Notes under the pieces: model-generated
What the model was told of the DNA's origin: nothing
What the model saw: the letters and a program-made list of their open reading frames with translations, nothing else
Database searches by the model: none
Origin: Coriobacteriales bacterium
Lineage (GTDB): Bacteria > Actinomycetota > Coriobacteriia > Coriobacteriales > UBA8131
Length of the DNA stretch: 13,969 nt
NCBI GenBank assembly: GCA_031254905.1
Contig: JAIRTN010000061.1
Span: 1-13,969 of the forward strand
Reading direction: 5' to 3'
Shown: positions 13,878 to 13,969 of the stretch, in pieces
How positions within the stretch are numbered: position 1 is the stretch's first letter
How the letters are laid out: every line of letters begins with the position of its first letter
Program-made: the position numbers and the translations under genes

Positions 13878-13969
13878 ATGAACGAAATTCTCAAGGCCAC
13901 CGACCTCAGCAAGACCTTCAAACTGTCTGCCCGCCAGCAGCAGTTGGAGCGCGCCAAAGAACGGCTGCG
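13878..13969 (+). CDS. ABC transporter ATP-binding protein (partial, N-terminus only)
   Basis: Thirty codons are visible before the window ends: MNEILKATDLSKTFKLSA and on to RAKERL. The pattern ILKATDLSKTF is the first beta-strand of an ABC ATPase with the aromatic Phe of the A-loop. The longer KLSARQQQLERAKERL before the next strand is typical of NatA-like exporters of the ABC-2 class. The Walker motifs are beyond the edge, so the ATPase assignment rests on the N-terminus and on context. AAAGGAAG lies six bases ahead of the ATG. It follows the XRE and DUF2178-like genes, 127 bp away. Confidence 0.7.
   Translation, partial: MNEILKATDLSKTFKLSARQQQLERAKERL

Noticed and set aside
1..13969. CRISPR arrays, tRNA/rRNA genes, insertion sequences, phage or defence islands
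   Set aside because: No repeat-spacer pattern, no recognisable RNA gene, no transposase. The Xer protein sits in a housekeeping operon and is not evidence for an integrated element.

Overview
The window looks like chromosome from a GC-rich Actinomycetota bacterium, most likely a member of the Coriobacteriia. This rests on four things: strong GC bias, a meso-diaminopimelate type MurE (DNPR motif), the gene order mraZ-rsmH-ftsL-ftsI-murE-murF-mraY with a class B penicillin-binding protein that has no PASTA domains, and a DUF3866 protein coupled to YebC. The placement is inference from gene content; no 16S or other marker is present.

Left edge (1-1178): the first 40 codons of an XRE-family helix-turn-helix regulator run leftward out of the window. 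Its promoter sits on an 18-bp perfect palindrome and appears to give a leaderless mRNA. Divergent from it is a class I SAM-dependent methyltransferase with a cluster of eight histidines between two cysteines just ahead of the catalytic domain.

Centre (1179-9504): seven division and cell-wall (dcw) genes lie on the minus strand, transcribed from a good promoter in front of mraZ. They encode the MraZ regulator, the 16S rRNA methyltransferase RsmH, a small FtsL-like bitopic protein, the septal transpeptidase FtsI with an unusual Gly/Ser and KTG-repeat N-terminus, MurE, MurF and MraY. The last genes overlap (murE/murF by 10 nt, murF/mraY by ATGA). The cluster stops at mraY: instead of murD-ftsW-murG-murC, the convergent methyltransferase follows.

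Spacer (9424-9818, about 395 bp): it holds the mraZ promoter with a candidate MraZ box, helically phased A/T tracts, three TGTGG repeats and an 89-bp double-hairpin element that resembles a dispersed mobile repeat.

Right (9819-12913): a tight minus-strand operon yebC - DUF3866 - XerD-type tyrosine recombinase (gaps of 6 and 2 nt). The DUF3866 C-terminus and the recombinase N-terminus are both Pro/Ala-rich and abut each other.

Right edge (12914-13969): a plus-strand unit of a small XRE regulator, a four-TM DUF2178-like membrane protein overlapping it by ATGA, and the start of an ABC transporter ATPase. Near-identical operator repeats bracket the -35 and -10 of the regulator promoter, a clear case for autoregulation. 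No RNA genes, CRISPR arrays, insertion sequences or phage genes were found. The most noteworthy items are the split dcw cluster, the His-cluster methyltransferase, the YebC-DUF3866-Xer operon and the twin-operator XRE/DUF2178/ABC module; I see no convincing wholly new defence or mobile system.
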